From Leptospira ellinghausenii (lineage in GTDB: Bacteria > Spirochaetota > Leptospiria > Leptospirales > Leptospiraceae), in NCBI RefSeq assembly GCF_003114815.1, contig NZ_BFAZ01000008.1, positions 186,001-250,000 of the forward strand: 64,000 bases of DNA, in the 5' to 3' direction. Position numbers and translations under genes: made by a program. The first letter of the stretch is position 1. Every line of letters starts with the position of its first letter. The notes beneath the pieces were generated by a model. The model was not told the origin of the DNA. It saw only the letters and a list, made by a program, of their open reading frames with translations, and ran no database searches. Positions 63,408-64,000 of this stretch are shown in pieces.

Positions 63408-63998
63408 TCAATTTTTTACCAAATAAATTGAGATGGTAGACTGAACTTCTTCCATGTTGTCGGATTTTGTATTTTTAAATTCACGTTCAGCCATTAAAGT
63501 TTGTATGCTTTTTTCTTCGATTGATTCTTGGATCAAAACTTGACGAATTTCATCAAATCTGCGTTTTAGAAGTCGTGTCTGATATGATACATCTCCGGTT
63601 GTATGTTGCCTTCCGACTAAAATGATTTTATATTTTGTTTCCATTTTTTGCATGTCTTTCGCAAAAATTACCAATTTCTCTTTTGAGTCTTCCATCATCT
63701 TATAATCATCAGGTGAAAACTGTATCGATACTACTGGGGATGAATTTCCATACACTTGCCAATAGGAAAATTTAGGACTTGATTGTGAATTTTGTTTTTG
63801 CAGTGAGTCAATGACCAATTGTTTTGGGCAAATTACTTGGAGTTCTGTTGAAGAATTAATCGTTAACAAAAATCCTAAACTAGTAATCATCATATCCCAA
63901 GGTTTTGCATAATGATCAGATTGGGAAACAATTGTATCTGCGAGATTTGAATTCTGTTGTTCCGTTAGTTGGTGTTGGTAAAAAGGTAAAAGGACTAA
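63408..63998 (-). CDS. OmpA-like protein, 5' end outside window
   Basis: The frame is open from the stop at 63408 to the right edge, with about 197 codons visible. The upstream part reads LVLLPFYQHQLTEQQ, so the start is beyond the window. The C-terminal domain has IILVGRQHTTGDVS and a LLKRRFDEIRQVLIQ helix, as in the OmpA-like gene near 14 kb. It is probably an envelope protein that contacts peptidoglycan. Confidence 0.65.
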   Translation of the reverse strand, partial: LVLLPFYQHQLTEQQNSNLADTIVSQSDHYAKPWDMMITSLGFLLTINSSTELQVICPKQLVIDSLQKQNSQSSPKFSYWQVYGNSSPVVSIQFSPDDYKMMEDSKEKLVIFAKDMQKMETKYKIILVGRQHTTGDVSYQTRLLKRRFDEIRQVLIQESIEEKSIQTLMAEREFKNTKSDNMEEVQSTISIYLVKN

Positions 63999-64000
63999 TA

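Noticed and set aside
1..64000. tRNA, rRNA, CRISPR arrays, insertion sequences or prophage
   Set aside because: No cloverleaf-like sequence, regularly spaced repeat, transposase or integrase was found on either strand.

Overview
The window looks like a chromosome segment of Leptospira, probably an environmental (saprophytic) species. Three things point there: a giant SpiroCoCo-type coiled-coil protein, a DUF1577/PilZ-like protein, and a small bacterial histone. Many Cys lipoproteins with loose spirochaetal lipoboxes and a low-to-moderate GC content agree. No rRNA, tRNA, CRISPR array, insertion sequence or prophage was seen. Genes are packed tightly on both strands.

Layout. 1-5.4 kb: the 3' end of a NadR-like gene, a PhyH-like dioxygenase, an ICMT/PEMT-like membrane methyltransferase, then a forward group of an acyltransferase, a GHKL-ATPase protein and a ferritin-like protein. 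5.5-9.7 kb: the coiled-coil gene, the histone gene and map, nearly contiguous. 9.7-13.1 kb: a Cys-repeat exported peptide, a lone receiver protein, thiM-thiE, queG and a small divergent gene. 13.2-21.8 kb: a thioesterase, an OmpA-like protein, two tandem 14-repeat propeller lipoproteins, a patatin and a DUF1577-like protein. 22.2-24.9 kb: exported FKBP, YHYH lipoprotein, MORN-like lipoprotein and SCO1/SenC. 25-28.2 kb: an operon of ABC-F, ABC ATPase and ABC-2 permease. 29.2-31.7 kb: purT, an ankyrin protein and an AraC regulator.

31.7-35.1 kb is a complete copper-export island: copA, a CopZ-like chaperone and a His-rich exported protein form one operon. It diverges from a CueR-type regulator across a clear CueR box. 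35.1-41.8 kb: an SGNH hydrolase divergent from a multipass membrane protein, a zinc-ribbon membrane protein, a STAS protein, a lipoprotein and a REC-HATPase protein. 41.9-45.1 kb: a Na,K-ATPase-like (P2C) pump with an N-terminal PTS EIIA-like domain, split by one in-frame TAA. 45.2-48.6 kb: an exported protein, an SDR and a neutral ceramidase. 48.7-54.9 kb: a DUF3817 protein, an LpxR-like deacylase, an MFS transporter, a GH2 enzyme and an alpha/beta hydrolase. 55-64 kb: single genes, including a sensor kinase preceded by a free-standing look-alike of its membrane domain, an M14 peptidase, a MarR regulator with two identical 16-bp palindromes, rnk, a glycosyltransferase and a partial OmpA-like gene at the right edge.

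The most interesting items are the histone next to the coiled-coil gene, the EIIA-P2C fusion with its nonsense codon, the CueR switch with its small exported partner, the MarR palindrome pair, and the paired 14-repeat lipoproteins. All calls come from reading the translations; no database search was possible.
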